Below are positions 1 to 8,248 of a DNA stretch of 64,000 bases, piece by piece. Numbering within the stretch: position 1 is the first letter of the stretch; each line of letters opens with the position of its first letter. The DNA is from Spirosoma terrae (lineage in GTDB: Bacteria; Bacteroidota; Bacteroidia; Cytophagales; Spirosomataceae), in assembly GCF_010435915.1 (NCBI RefSeq), contig NZ_JAAFZH010000005.1, forward strand, positions 124,001-188,000, given 5' to 3'. The notes under the pieces were generated by a model that was not told where the DNA came from, did not search any database, and worked only from the letters and a program-made list of their open reading frames with translations. A program made the translations under genes and the position numbers.

Positions 1-279
1 GATTCGCAGACATCAGTTGATTACAGAAAATATAATAAAAAAATACCAAACAGGCAAGAAGCCTATATAATTGATGATAAAACGAAATATAATTTATTGT
101 CTATATATAATGAATTGGGCCTGAATACAGGATCTGCTGATTTAATTATCGATGCTGACAACAATGTGTATTTTCTTGAAATTAACCCTGTTGGACAATT
201 TGGATCTGTGTCAAGCGCTGGTAATTATAAATTAGAAAAAAAAGTAGCACAATATTTAATACACGGTGACTTTAACTAA
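1..279 (+). CDS. gwsG: ATP-grasp peptide maturase, 3' end (grasp-with-spasm type)
   Basis: Only the last 92 codons are in the window; frame 1 is open from base 1, so the gene begins upstream. The visible part holds the end of an ATP-grasp fold: GSADLII, then FLEINPVGQFG, the Mg-ATP binding block (E and N ligands) typical of ATP-grasp ligases acting on ribosomal peptides in Bacteroidota, then a short helical tail. Such enzymes use ATP to activate Asp/Glu side chains of a precursor and form ester or amide cross-links (graspetide chemistry). The next two genes follow within 10 bases or overlap, and the second is a SPASM maturase, which is the hallmark of the grasp-with-spasm pair. The family call is confident; the exact product chemistry is inferred. 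Confidence 0.85.
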   Translation, partial: DSQTSVDYRKYNKKIPNRQEAYIIDDKTKYNLLSIYNELGLNTGSADLIIDADNNVYFLEINPVGQFGSVSSAGNYKLEKKVAQYLIHGDFN

Positions 280-288
280 TAAGCAAAT

Positions 289-504
289 ATGGAAAAACTA
301 ACCCTTGAAGAGAAAAAATTAGATGAGCTGGGCATGCTGCCAATTAATCATAGTAGAATTTATTCTAATTTGGTTACAGATATAAATGAAGAAAATAAAT
401 TAATAAGGTATTCATCTAAATATAATACAGACCTGCTAAGGAGTGGTAAACCAAGGAAAATTATTTCAAAAACAATTAATTACTCATTGTTCGATGAAGA
501 ATAA
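289..504 (+). CDS. 71-residue small protein; possible graspetide precursor or maturation accessory
   Basis: This ORF starts with ATG nine bases after the ATP-grasp stop and its last 11 bases overlap the start of the SPASM maturase, so the three are probably translationally coupled. No function is recognised with certainty. The N-terminal half is charged and helical-looking, with no double-glycine leader. The C-terminal ten residues, TINYSLFDEE, contain hydroxyl residues (T62, S66) followed by D69-E70-E71, a layout resembling the T..S/D-EE cores of microviridin-like graspetides. That makes it a candidate substrate for the ATP-grasp enzyme. Against this, lying between the two maturases is an unusual place for a precursor, and there is no GG site for the C39 exporter. 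The alternative is a small partner protein, with the true precursor upstream of the window. Confidence 0.5.
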   Translation: MEKLTLEEKKLDELGMLPINHSRIYSNLVTDINEENKLIRYSSKYNTDLLRSGKPRKIISKTINYSLFDEE

Positions 505-1573
505 CCTGCACTTAAGCTCAGAAGTAATTTTTAATTCGGGTATAACCAGAGGCGTTATAATCGATACAATTCGGAGAGAGCTTTTCTATATAGATAATAG
601 CTTTATCAGAATACTGGAACTTATAGAAAAAGATTCTAATGAGTCATTTGAAAAAATGGTTAAATTAGTTCCTTTGCCCGAACTCCATAAATTTTTTGAT
701 TTTTTAGTTGAAAATGAACTAGCCTTTTATTCAAAAGGCCCAGGGGAGTTTAAAAGAATTGATACCTCCTGGGAAATACCACTGGAAGTTATAAATGGGA
801 TAATTGATATTGATACTGATTTCAGCTTCTATGAAAAAGCGCTAAGTGAATTTGAAAAAGTTGATTGTAGAGAATTGCAGATCAGACTATTTTCAGATCT
901 GGATTTAACAGAGTTTCAGAAATTAGTAACCATAATTAATCAATATGAATTTCATTACGTTGAGATACACCTGGTAAAAAACTCTTATATTCCTGAAGAA
1001 GAGATAAGGCGTGTAATCGAAAATGTGTGGTTTGTGACGAATATACTTATTTATGGAAGCGAGGACAATAAAATCGTTCGAGTAATTAATGATACAGGTG
1101 ATTATTTTCAGATATCTTTAGGGACTATTTCTTATTTAAAACAAAGCCTGAAACAAAATGGATGCGGATCTATTTCTCAGCATACCTTTACCTGGAGTAA
1201 AGACAACATCCGGGAAAACATCAGCCACAATTCCTGCCTTAATGGCAAAATAAGTGTGGATAGGAGTGGATATATCAAAAACTGCCCTTCAATGGCAAAA
1301 AACTTTGGGAATATTGCTTCAGTAAGCTTTAGAGATGTTCTGAATAATAATGAATTCAGAGGCTTATGGTTAATAAATAAGGATAAAATTAATATATGCA
1401 AGTTTTGTGAATATAGAAAGATCTGCACAGATTGCAGAGCATATCTGGATAATCCAGACGATATATATTCCAAGCCTTTGAAATGTGGATATGATCCATT
1501 TACTGCTCGTTGGGAGGATTGGAGTACTAATCCATTAAAGTTAAAGGCTATGAGCGTATACGGCCTGGTCTAA
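494..1573 (+). CDS. gwsS: SPASM-domain peptide maturase (grasp-with-spasm type)
   Basis: Protein of 359 residues. The ATG at 494 is chosen over the GTG at 443 because the longer form would overlap the upstream small gene by about 60 bases. The C-terminal third is a SPASM domain with cysteines at HNSCLNG, KNCPS, ICKFCEYRKICTDC and LKCGYDP, which can hold auxiliary iron-sulfur clusters. The N-terminal two thirds show no CX3CX2C radical-SAM motif; the only other cysteines are isolated ones (VDCRE, NGCGS). Proteins of this type pair with an ATP-grasp ligase in Bacteroidota peptide clusters and are thought to assist maturation, perhaps by binding or presenting the precursor. Cytoplasmic location is inferred from the lack of a signal peptide. 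Confidence 0.85.
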   Translation: MKNNLHLSSEVIFNSGITRGVIIDTIRRELFYIDNSFIRILELIEKDSNESFEKMVKLVPLPELHKFFDFLVENELAFYSKGPGEFKRIDTSWEIPLEVINGIIDIDTDFSFYEKALSEFEKVDCRELQIRLFSDLDLTEFQKLVTIINQYEFHYVEIHLVKNSYIPEEEIRRVIENVWFVTNILIYGSEDNKIVRVINDTGDYFQISLGTISYLKQSLKQNGCGSISQHTFTWSKDNIRENISHNSCLNGKISVDRSGYIKNCPSMAKNFGNIASVSFRDVLNNNEFRGLWLINKDKINICKFCEYRKICTDCRAYLDNPDDIYSKPLKCGYDPFTARWEDWSTNPLKLKAMSVYGLV

Positions 1574-1718
1574 TTAAGTGTATTACTAAATAATAAAAGT
1601 TAAATAATATTTAATGTGCCTGCCGATTATATAGCCTAGCTTACTTTAATTTTTATGAATTAATTGCTATTTATTACAGTTTGAACTATAGGCTTTTAAA
1701 TTATTTTTTCATCGAAAT

Positions 1719-3938
1719 ATGGTAAAGTTTATTCCGCAGCAGGATAAAATGGATTGCGGACCAGCCTGTCTGGCCATGGTATCTTCATATTACGGAAAAC
1801 ACTTTACTGTAAATTATTTGAAAAAGAAATCATATATAACAAAAGAGGGGGTAAGCTTACTCGGCATTTGTGAGGCAGCTGAAGAAATTGGGTTCGAAAC
1901 AATTCCGGTTAATTTAAAAACGGAGAATTTGAGATATTTTTCAACAAACAAATCTCACGAAAATTTACAGCTTCCGGCGATTTTATTTTGGGAACAGAAC
2001 CATTTTGTTGTTTTGAATAAAGTTAAAAATAGCTTTCTATTTGGTGAAACGCTATTTGAAATTGTAGATCCGGCGCATGGATATATAACACTTACGGAAA
2101 CGGAATTCAATAAATCATGGTTGGGCGATGGTAATTTAGGAATTGCCTTATTTTTGAATCCATTAAAAGATTTTTTTGCCCATGAACCGGTGCAAGAACC
2201 AAAGTTTGGTTTTACTGAATTTGCTGAATTTGTCAAACCATACAAAAAAGATATTTTTCCTATATTTTTAGGCTTACTGGTTAATACTATTCTTAATTTG
2301 TGTTTTCCATTTTTAACGCAGACACTTATAGATAAAGGTGTTAATGCTAAAAGCCTTTCGATTGTTTATGTTATACTAATAGCGCAGATTTGTATTTTTA
2401 TGGGCTCTGTAACCGTAGAAATTATACGGAGTTGGATAACATTATATGTAAGTGCCAGGCTAAACCTGAGTATAATTTATTCCTTTCTTAGTAAAATTAT
2501 ACTATTGCCACTTAGTTTTTTTGATTCGAAGTTTGTTGGTGATTTTAACCAGCGAATTCAGGACCATAAACGAGTAGAACAATTTTTAACATCTCAAAGT
2601 ATAAGCGTATTTTTTTCATTACTGACGTTCGTTGTATATGCTTTTATTTTATTTTATTATGATATAAAAATTGTAATATGCTATCTTTTATTTACCTGTC
2701 TAGGTATCGGGTGGTCATTGTTTTTTCAGAATAGTAGAAAACATCTTGATTATAGTAGATTTAAAATTAATACTGATAATCAAGATGCTATTTATGAGTT
2801 ACTTAACAGTATTCAGGAGATCAAATTAAATAATATTGACAAAAGAAAATTGTCAGAATGGGAGAATATACAGATCCGACTTTTTAATTTAAATTTAAAA
2901 AGCCTTCGGATTAACCAGATGCAGTCAATCGGATTTGATGCTATAAATCAATTTAAAAACTTAATTGTAACGTATATCGCAGCCAGAGAAGTTATAGCTG
3001 ATAATATTACGCTAGGTGCAATGCTGAGTATTTCGTTTATTATCGGGCAATTGAACGCTCCTCTAAACCAGTTTCTATTTTTTTTAAGATCAATGCAGGA
3101 TGCAAATTTAAGTATCAAACGGCTTCTTGAGGTTCAGCAGGAGGTAAATGAAGAAACATCCGATCAGCTAACTTCTATTGAATCCACATCGTTTGATCGT
3201 GCAGGTATTAACATTCTGAATCTCGGTTTTCAGTACGAAGGCCCTAAGTCTATGATGGTTTTGGATGATTTATCGATGTATATACCTAAAGGCAAGATTA
3301 CCGCTATTGTCGGATCCAGTGGCGGAGGGAAAACGACTTTGTTGAAAATTTTATTACAGTTCTATAAGCCCGTTCAGGGTAATATATATATTGATAATAC
3401 AAATTTGCAAGATATATCGCCTAAATACTGGCGTAGTATGTGCGGGGTTGTTATGCAGGATGGTTATATATTTTCGGATACTATTGAGCGTAATATTGCG
3501 ATGACGAATGATGATATTGATGTCGTCAGACTTCATCGTGCAATCGATACAGCAAATATCAAGGAATTCATAGACGGCTTGCCACTTAAACTAAAAACGC
3601 GTATCGGTCCTTCAGCCGTAGGAATTAGCGCTGGCCAGAAACAGCGTATTTTAATTGCAAGGGCTGTTTATCATAATCCAGAGTATGTATTCTTTGATGA
3701 AGCTACGAGCGCACTCGATGCCTACAACGAAAAGGTAATACATACTAATCTGCAGAAATTCTTTAAAGGAAGGACTGTATTGATAATTGCCCATCGGTTG
3801 AGCACAGTTAAGGACGCTGATCAGATTATTGTTATTAATAATGGACGGGTTGTGGAGTCGGGCTCACATATGCAGCTTGTTTCCCTGAAAAAATCTTACT
3901 ATCATCTTGTAAAGAACCAGCTTGAATTAGCGTCTTGA
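1719..3938 (+). CDS. C39 peptidase-containing ABC exporter (bacteriocin/RiPP type)
   Basis: Protein of 739 residues with three parts in the usual order. Residues 1-140 form a C39 cysteine peptidase (QQDKMDCGPACLA with catalytic C13, the His in QNHFVVL, the Asp in VDPAHGY). Residues about 165-450 form a six-helix ABC exporter domain. Residues about 490-739 form the nucleotide-binding domain: Walker A GSSGGGKTT, signature ISAGQKQR (a variant of LSGGQ), Walker B VFFDEATSALD and switch His in IAHRL. Such proteins cut the leader after a GG-type site while exporting the mature peptide. It lies 145 bases after the SPASM gene on the same strand. The catalytic residues look intact. No HlyD-type adaptor is present in the window; the small gene just downstream may stand in for one. 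Confidence 0.92.
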   Translation: MVKFIPQQDKMDCGPACLAMVSSYYGKHFTVNYLKKKSYITKEGVSLLGICEAAEEIGFETIPVNLKTENLRYFSTNKSHENLQLPAILFWEQNHFVVLNKVKNSFLFGETLFEIVDPAHGYITLTETEFNKSWLGDGNLGIALFLNPLKDFFAHEPVQEPKFGFTEFAEFVKPYKKDIFPIFLGLLVNTILNLCFPFLTQTLIDKGVNAKSLSIVYVILIAQICIFMGSVTVEIIRSWITLYVSARLNLSIIYSFLSKIILLPLSFFDSKFVGDFNQRIQDHKRVEQFLTSQSISVFFSLLTFVVYAFILFYYDIKIVICYLLFTCLGIGWSLFFQNSRKHLDYSRFKINTDNQDAIYELLNSIQEIKLNNIDKRKLSEWENIQIRLFNLNLKSLRINQMQSIGFDAINQFKNLIVTYIAAREVIADNITLGAMLSISFIIGQLNAPLNQFLFFLRSMQDANLSIKRLLEVQQEVNEETSDQLTSIESTSFDRAGINILNLGFQYEGPKSMMVLDDLSMYIPKGKITAIVGSSGGGKTTLLKILLQFYKPVQGNIYIDNTNLQDISPKYWRSMCGVVMQDGYIFSDTIERNIAMTNDDIDVVRLHRAIDTANIKEFIDGLPLKLKTRIGPSAVGISAGQKQRILIARAVYHNPEYVFFDEATSALDAYNEKVIHTNLQKFFKGRTVLIIAHRLSTVKDADQIIVINNGRVVESGSHMQLVSLKKSYYHLVKNQLELAS

Positions 3939-3944
3939 CCAGTC

Positions 3945-4121
3945 ATGAATAAATCGGCTTTACATAAATCCAATATTTACATAGTACGATTTGGGACACT
4001 CTTCATTTGTATTGTCCTGTTGCTAATAATTTTTATTTTGTATTCTTTGAAAATTAACAATCAACCAGTTCTTAAACTAATTTATAGTTATTATACGGCT
4101 AAAAGAACAGGTAGTGATTAA
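3945..4121 (+). CDS. 58-residue single-helix membrane protein, unknown function
   Basis: A short gene six bases after the exporter stop, starting ATG AAT AAA and ending TAA. The product has a short basic N-terminus (HKSNIYIVRFG), one strongly hydrophobic stretch (about residues 16-34, LFICIVLLLIIFILY), and a polar tail rich in Tyr, Lys and Arg. The layout resembles the first segment of a HlyD adaptor, but nothing follows the helix. I do not recognise a family. The tight spacing to the exporter suggests co-translation and a role in export, perhaps as a small transporter subunit or an immunity protein. It could also be a truncated adaptor or chance; it is supported only by spacing, composition and start codon. 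Confidence 0.5.
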   Translation: MNKSALHKSNIYIVRFGTLFICIVLLLIIFILYSLKINNQPVLKLIYSYYTAKRTGSD

Positions 4122-4216
4122 TAACTTAACTAATATTTTTTCTTCATTTGGTGTCCAGAAAAAATAATGCCTGATTTAGATAGATTTTATTTTTTTGCGC
4201 CTATAGCTGTATTAAT

Positions 4217-5962
4217 ATGGAGGATTTACCTATATTTTTGTCAGCTCAGCCAGATGATTATTATTTTATTTGGCAACTTGAGCTTCAATTAATTAATTTT
4301 AAATCACTGTCAATTCCACCAGATAAAGTACATATATTGGTTAGTTACAACTCGAAAAGAGGTGTTAGGGATTATTTTATAGAATTTGCTGATAGATATT
4401 CTCATAATGCATGCATTTATTTTTACCCTGATACAAGGGATAAGAAAAAATATTTATCTTCGATACGCCCTAATATTATTCGCCAGCATTTTGAACAACA
4501 CCCTTTTTTGTGCTCAAGTGAAATATTTTATCACGACTCTGATATAATTTTCAGAAAATTACCTGACTTCAAACTGATGAAGGACAATACTCAGTGGTAT
4601 GCTTCTGATACTGGCTCCTATCTCAACATAGAATATATCAGCAGGTATGGAGGAGCAGACTTATTATCTCTGATGTGTAAATCTGTTGGTATTGATTACA
4701 AGGTAGTAATAGAGAATAATTCTGAGGTAAATGGTGCTCAATATTTTATAAAAAATGTTAGTATAGACTTTTGGGAATCCTTGGAGACCGATAGTGAAAC
4801 TCTTTTTAACGTTCTTAGAGATTATAACTTTGCTAAGTCCGATGAATTATATACCCTAAATGAATCGATGCGAAGTGGATATCAGGGGATTTCTACATGG
4901 TATGCTGATATGTGGGCTTTCCTCTGGAATGCATGGAAACGTGGTATTGCAGTTAAGAAGCATGCTGAACTGGACTTTTGCTGGCCTTATGATTCCATAG
5001 AGCGCTGGGAAAATACTAATATTCTACACTATTCTGGTTTTATTGATTCTGAGGATAAGTCGCTTTTTCGAAAGGGTAATTACCCTCATCATTCGCCCTA
5101 TTATGACCATACCCTTGCTTTAATTTCAGAACAAACCTGTAGCTCTCCAATTAAGTTACTTATCGGAGAGGCTTTACAGATATTTAACCAAAGTAGGCAT
5201 AATTTATCTGATGTTACATTTATTATTCCAGTTTTTATTGACTCTGAAAGCCGACTTATAAATTTATACACTGTAGTTAGTTATTTGAGTAAATATTTTA
5301 ATTCTAATATTATACTTATTGAGTCTGGTGCTGAGAGCAGGATTAATGTGAGTTTTTTAAATGATTCATGCCATTATATTTTTCATGAAAATCCTGATCC
5401 GCTCTTCCACAGGACTCACGCCATTAATACGGCCGTGAAGCTTTGTCTTACACCAATAGTTGGAGTTTTTGATTGTGATGTGGTTCTAAGTATCGATCAG
5501 ATTCTTGAATCAGTTTCCTTCATCAGATCTAATCAGTACGATCTGGTTTACCCATACGACGGAGAGTTTATTAATGTAGATAGCTTATATAAAAATATGT
5601 TTTCTAAAATCCTTGACATTAAATTGCTGATTGATAACAGGGATAAGTTTTGGACTTTGACGAAACGCTCCTATGGTGGTGCCTTTTTTATTTCTAAAAA
5701 ATTATATAGTAAAGCAGGTCTTGAAAATGAAAATTTTAGGAGCTGGGGTCCTGAAGATTTGGAGAGAAAAAAAAGGATGTTAATTCTAGGCTATCGCCTA
5801 AAACGTATTGATGGTCCAATTTTTCACCTTATTCATGATCGTAAGGATAATTCAAAATACACGTCTAACTTAAAGGGTGTTTATTTTGATGAATATTTTT
5901 CTATTTGTAATATGCGTAAGCCAGAATTACTAAGTTATATATCTAGCTGGAGTTGGACTTAG
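4217..5962 (+). CDS. Two-domain glycosyltransferase with a galactosyltransferase-like C-terminus
   Basis: Protein of 581 residues without signal peptide. The N-terminal part has a DxD-type site in FYHDSDIIF (about residues 103-110) and resembles eukaryote-like peptidyl glycosyltransferases of the Ser/Hyp type. The C-terminal part (about 330-581) is a GT-A fold: FIIPVFIDSESRL, the metal site VFDCDVVLS near residue 417, then GGAFFISKKLYSKAGLENE and WGPEDLE near 490-512, the acceptor/catalytic block of the galactosyltransferase family. It lies in the RiPP locus, 14 bases upstream of a LanC-like gene. A peptide-modifying role is inferred from context. The sugar donor and acceptor cannot be read from the sequence; a capsule or surface-glycan role is the alternative. 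Confidence 0.75.
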   Translation: MEDLPIFLSAQPDDYYFIWQLELQLINFKSLSIPPDKVHILVSYNSKRGVRDYFIEFADRYSHNACIYFYPDTRDKKKYLSSIRPNIIRQHFEQHPFLCSSEIFYHDSDIIFRKLPDFKLMKDNTQWYASDTGSYLNIEYISRYGGADLLSLMCKSVGIDYKVVIENNSEVNGAQYFIKNVSIDFWESLETDSETLFNVLRDYNFAKSDELYTLNESMRSGYQGISTWYADMWAFLWNAWKRGIAVKKHAELDFCWPYDSIERWENTNILHYSGFIDSEDKSLFRKGNYPHHSPYYDHTLALISEQTCSSPIKLLIGEALQIFNQSRHNLSDVTFIIPVFIDSESRLINLYTVVSYLSKYFNSNIILIESGAESRINVSFLNDSCHYIFHENPDPLFHRTHAINTAVKLCLTPIVGVFDCDVVLSIDQILESVSFIRSNQYDLVYPYDGEFINVDSLYKNMFSKILDIKLLIDNRDKFWTLTKRSYGGAFFISKKLYSKAGLENENFRSWGPEDLERKKRMLILGYRLKRIDGPIFHLIHDRKDNSKYTSNLKGVYFDEYFSICNMRKPELLSYISSWSWT

Positions 5963-5975
5963 AGCTTTTATTTAA

Positions 5976-7004
5976 ATGGATATACATTCAGGATTGCAAG
6001 ATGAGATTGCTGGTATTGAATCTAGTTTGCCTGCCGGATTATTTCACGGAAAATCGGGTTTGGCTATATATTTTTATTTGCTTTCTGAAGTAGATAAAAA
6101 TCCATTATTGTCTGATAAAGGTTTTGATATTTTACTGGATGTTAATTCAACTATCTCATCTGTTACTGACTATTCATTTGATGAGGGGTTGGCTGGTATT
6201 GGATGGACTATTGAATGGTTGATTCAGAATTCTTTTATTACAGATGTTAATTCGGATGAAATATTGGGTAGTATTGATGATACTTTGTATAAAAGTATAA
6301 TGTACGCTGAAGATGACAATCTTGGGCTTCCTGATGGTACTCTTGGGAAGTTAGTTTACTTTCTAGCTAGATACTCCAATCAGAGCAATAATTCCAGCCG
6401 TTATGTGAAATTAAGCATTAAAGAGTGTTTAGTTATGCTAACCGACGATATTCATTTGAAATTGCTTTCTGAAGATGGTGTACTTTTTAAAGAAGTAATA
6501 TCTGTTCGGGATATAGTAGATATTGGTAATTTACTCATAATACTATCAGATTTATTAACATCTAGGATTAATGAATCTATCGTTGAAAAGATCGTTTATA
6601 AAATGGTAGGTCTAATTAAAAAAATTATAACTTCCAATTTAATAGTAAAGAATTATACGGTTCAATTAATTAATTATTTAAAGACTTGTCTCAAAATTGT
6701 TGGATCAAAGCTTAATCAACAGATATGGCTACTTTCTAATCCCAATTTTGGCGCATTAGAGAGATTTAGTATTTCCTCAGCCATCGATGATGATTCCTTG
6801 TTGCAATTTTATGCCCATTCGTTGAATCTTTATTTTTCAACACCTGCCGTTGGCTCAAATGCTAACAGTTATTCAGGTCTGTACGCTGAACAAGGGTTGT
6901 CCATCAGCAATACTTCCACTTTTAATAAAGCATTACTAGCAGACTGCTTGATCCGTTCTACACAGTTTAGGAATTGTTATACAGAAGTACTTCTACTGGG
7001 TTAG
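5976..7004 (+). CDS. LanC-like protein lacking the zinc-binding residues
   Basis: Protein of 342 residues. The N-terminal repeats match lanthionine cyclases: GLFHGKSGLAIYFYLLS (about residues 22-38) and EGLAGIGWTIEWLIQ (about 69-83), followed by NLGLPDGTLGKLVYFL. True LanC enzymes then carry a Cys and a Cys-His pair that bind catalytic zinc. Here the cysteines are scattered (KECLV, KTCLK, ADCLI, RNCYT), none is followed by His, and the GWCHG-like block is absent. The C-terminal half has diverged strongly. It is therefore unlikely to form thioether bonds by the normal route and may be a scaffold or recognition protein. It follows the glycosyltransferase by 13 bases. The fold call is good; the biochemical role is unknown. 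Confidence 0.7.
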   Translation: MDIHSGLQDEIAGIESSLPAGLFHGKSGLAIYFYLLSEVDKNPLLSDKGFDILLDVNSTISSVTDYSFDEGLAGIGWTIEWLIQNSFITDVNSDEILGSIDDTLYKSIMYAEDDNLGLPDGTLGKLVYFLARYSNQSNNSSRYVKLSIKECLVMLTDDIHLKLLSEDGVLFKEVISVRDIVDIGNLLIILSDLLTSRINESIVEKIVYKMVGLIKKIITSNLIVKNYTVQLINYLKTCLKIVGSKLNQQIWLLSNPNFGALERFSISSAIDDDSLLQFYAHSLNLYFSTPAVGSNANSYSGLYAEQGLSISNTSTFNKALLADCLIRSTQFRNCYTEVLLLG

Positions 7005-7040
7005 ATTACCTGAATTATTTTATCTACAAGCGCTATTTTT

Positions 7041-7928
7041 ATGACTATGCCTTTTGCTGGGTTTAAATATCCTGATTCGTTTAACATTGGCGATCATATT
7101 CAATCATTAGCTGCAGAACAGTTTATTCCTAGTGTTACAAAGCGATTTAATCGTGACAATCTTCGGCATGTTAAGTATAGTAAGCCAATTAGTCTTATCA
7201 TGAATGGGTGGTTTAGCCATAATCCTAGGAACACTTTTCCGCCGGCTTCAAATATAATACCTATTTACTGGGGTTTACATTTAACCAATTGGAACACGAC
7301 AATTGATTATTTAATTTCTTCTACTGCAACTATTGACCACTTAAAGCTTCATTCGCCTATTGGTTGCAGAGATCTCTACACGCATCAGAAAATTACATCG
7401 TTAGGCATAGAATCATTTTACAGTAAATGTCTTACCCTTACGTTTCCTAAAAGAAAAGTAAAGCACAGTCAGAAATGGATTATGATAGTAGACGTGCCGG
7501 TTCCTTTACCCGGATTTGTGGAAAGTGTTTCAATCAGGGTTTCGCATCAGTTATCCTCTGATGTAAGTGAACGGGACAAATTTAAGCAGGCTTCTCAGGT
7601 TTTAGCTCTGTACAGGGATTGCGCAAGCATGGTAATTACATCAAGACTTCATTGTGCATTACCATGTATTGCTATGGGAATACCTGTAATTTTTATTGGT
7701 AATCCATTCGATTATCGGGTTTCCTTAATATCAGATCTAGGTCTACCAATTTATCAGGTTCCATCGTCTGTTTACTCTTACGATGGGAATTTACAGCGTG
7801 AATCGCTGCTAGGATTCTGGCAATCAATTAATTGGGATCCTAAAGTAATTGATTTTGAATCTGAAAAGGCAAAGTTAATTCAGCGCTTTACAGATCATTT
7901 ATCATTGATGATCTCAAAACATCAGTAG
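7041..7928 (+). CDS. Polysaccharide pyruvyl transferase family protein
   Basis: Protein of 295 residues, no signal peptide. It begins GFKYPDSFNIGDHIQSLAAEQF, the nucleotide-binding-like start of the family, and near residues 200-222 carries SRLHCALPCIAMGIPVIFIGNP, the conserved SRLHxxxxxxxxGxPV block of PF04230 (CsaB/WcaK-like). Members transfer pyruvate from PEP to sugars or act in glycan and peptide-tailoring pathways. It is 36 bases downstream of the LanC-like gene and is the last gene of the run. The inferred job is modification of the sugar added by the glycosyltransferase, or of a surface glycan. The protein is on the short side for the family, but the main signature is intact. Confidence 0.78.
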   Translation: MTMPFAGFKYPDSFNIGDHIQSLAAEQFIPSVTKRFNRDNLRHVKYSKPISLIMNGWFSHNPRNTFPPASNIIPIYWGLHLTNWNTTIDYLISSTATIDHLKLHSPIGCRDLYTHQKITSLGIESFYSKCLTLTFPKRKVKHSQKWIMIVDVPVPLPGFVESVSIRVSHQLSSDVSERDKFKQASQVLALYRDCASMVITSRLHCALPCIAMGIPVIFIGNPFDYRVSLISDLGLPIYQVPSSVYSYDGNLQRESLLGFWQSINWDPKVIDFESEKAKLIQRFTDHLSLMISKHQ

Positions 7929-8248
7929 TTTACCAGTGAGTTTGCCAGACTTGTTTACACTTTTAACTCAGAGTTTATAAAATGCTAGGTTTAAAATTAG
8001 GCCTTACCCAAACTGGCGCTTTTCTTTGATTCATATAGTCTTTGGATCGTTTTCTCACTGGTCACCATGAACAGGAACTGACCCTGTTTATTCATATGCG
8101 AGCTAATGATGACTATTAGACGGGCATAAGCATCCATACTACAAATGTTATAAATAGAGAGGCACGTTTTTAATTCATAACTACTTAATTTCCTGTTAGT
8201 TATTGGTGGACGCAACCACCGAAACAAGGATTTTTAGAATCAACTGAA
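7929..8248. other. 320-base gap at the 3' end of the RiPP locus
   Basis: The gap separates the + strand peptide locus from the - strand sigma operon. A TTG-started reading frame of 76 codons on the - strand (7997-8227) has no recognisable family and no good start, so it is not called as a gene. No strong hairpin terminator was found. Confidence 0.5.

Noticed and set aside
1574-1718. Possible precursor peptide between the SPASM gene and the exporter
   Set aside because: All frames are interrupted by stops; no start with more than a few codons.
4168-4293. Short + strand frame (41 codons) before the glycosyltransferase
   Set aside because: Overlaps the glycosyltransferase start and lacks any motif; the hydrophobic look comes from AT-rich sequence.
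7997-8227. Minus-strand frame of 76 codons after the RiPP locus
   Set aside because: Starts with TTG, no family likeness, no spacing or start signal; the only internal ATG gives 46 residues.
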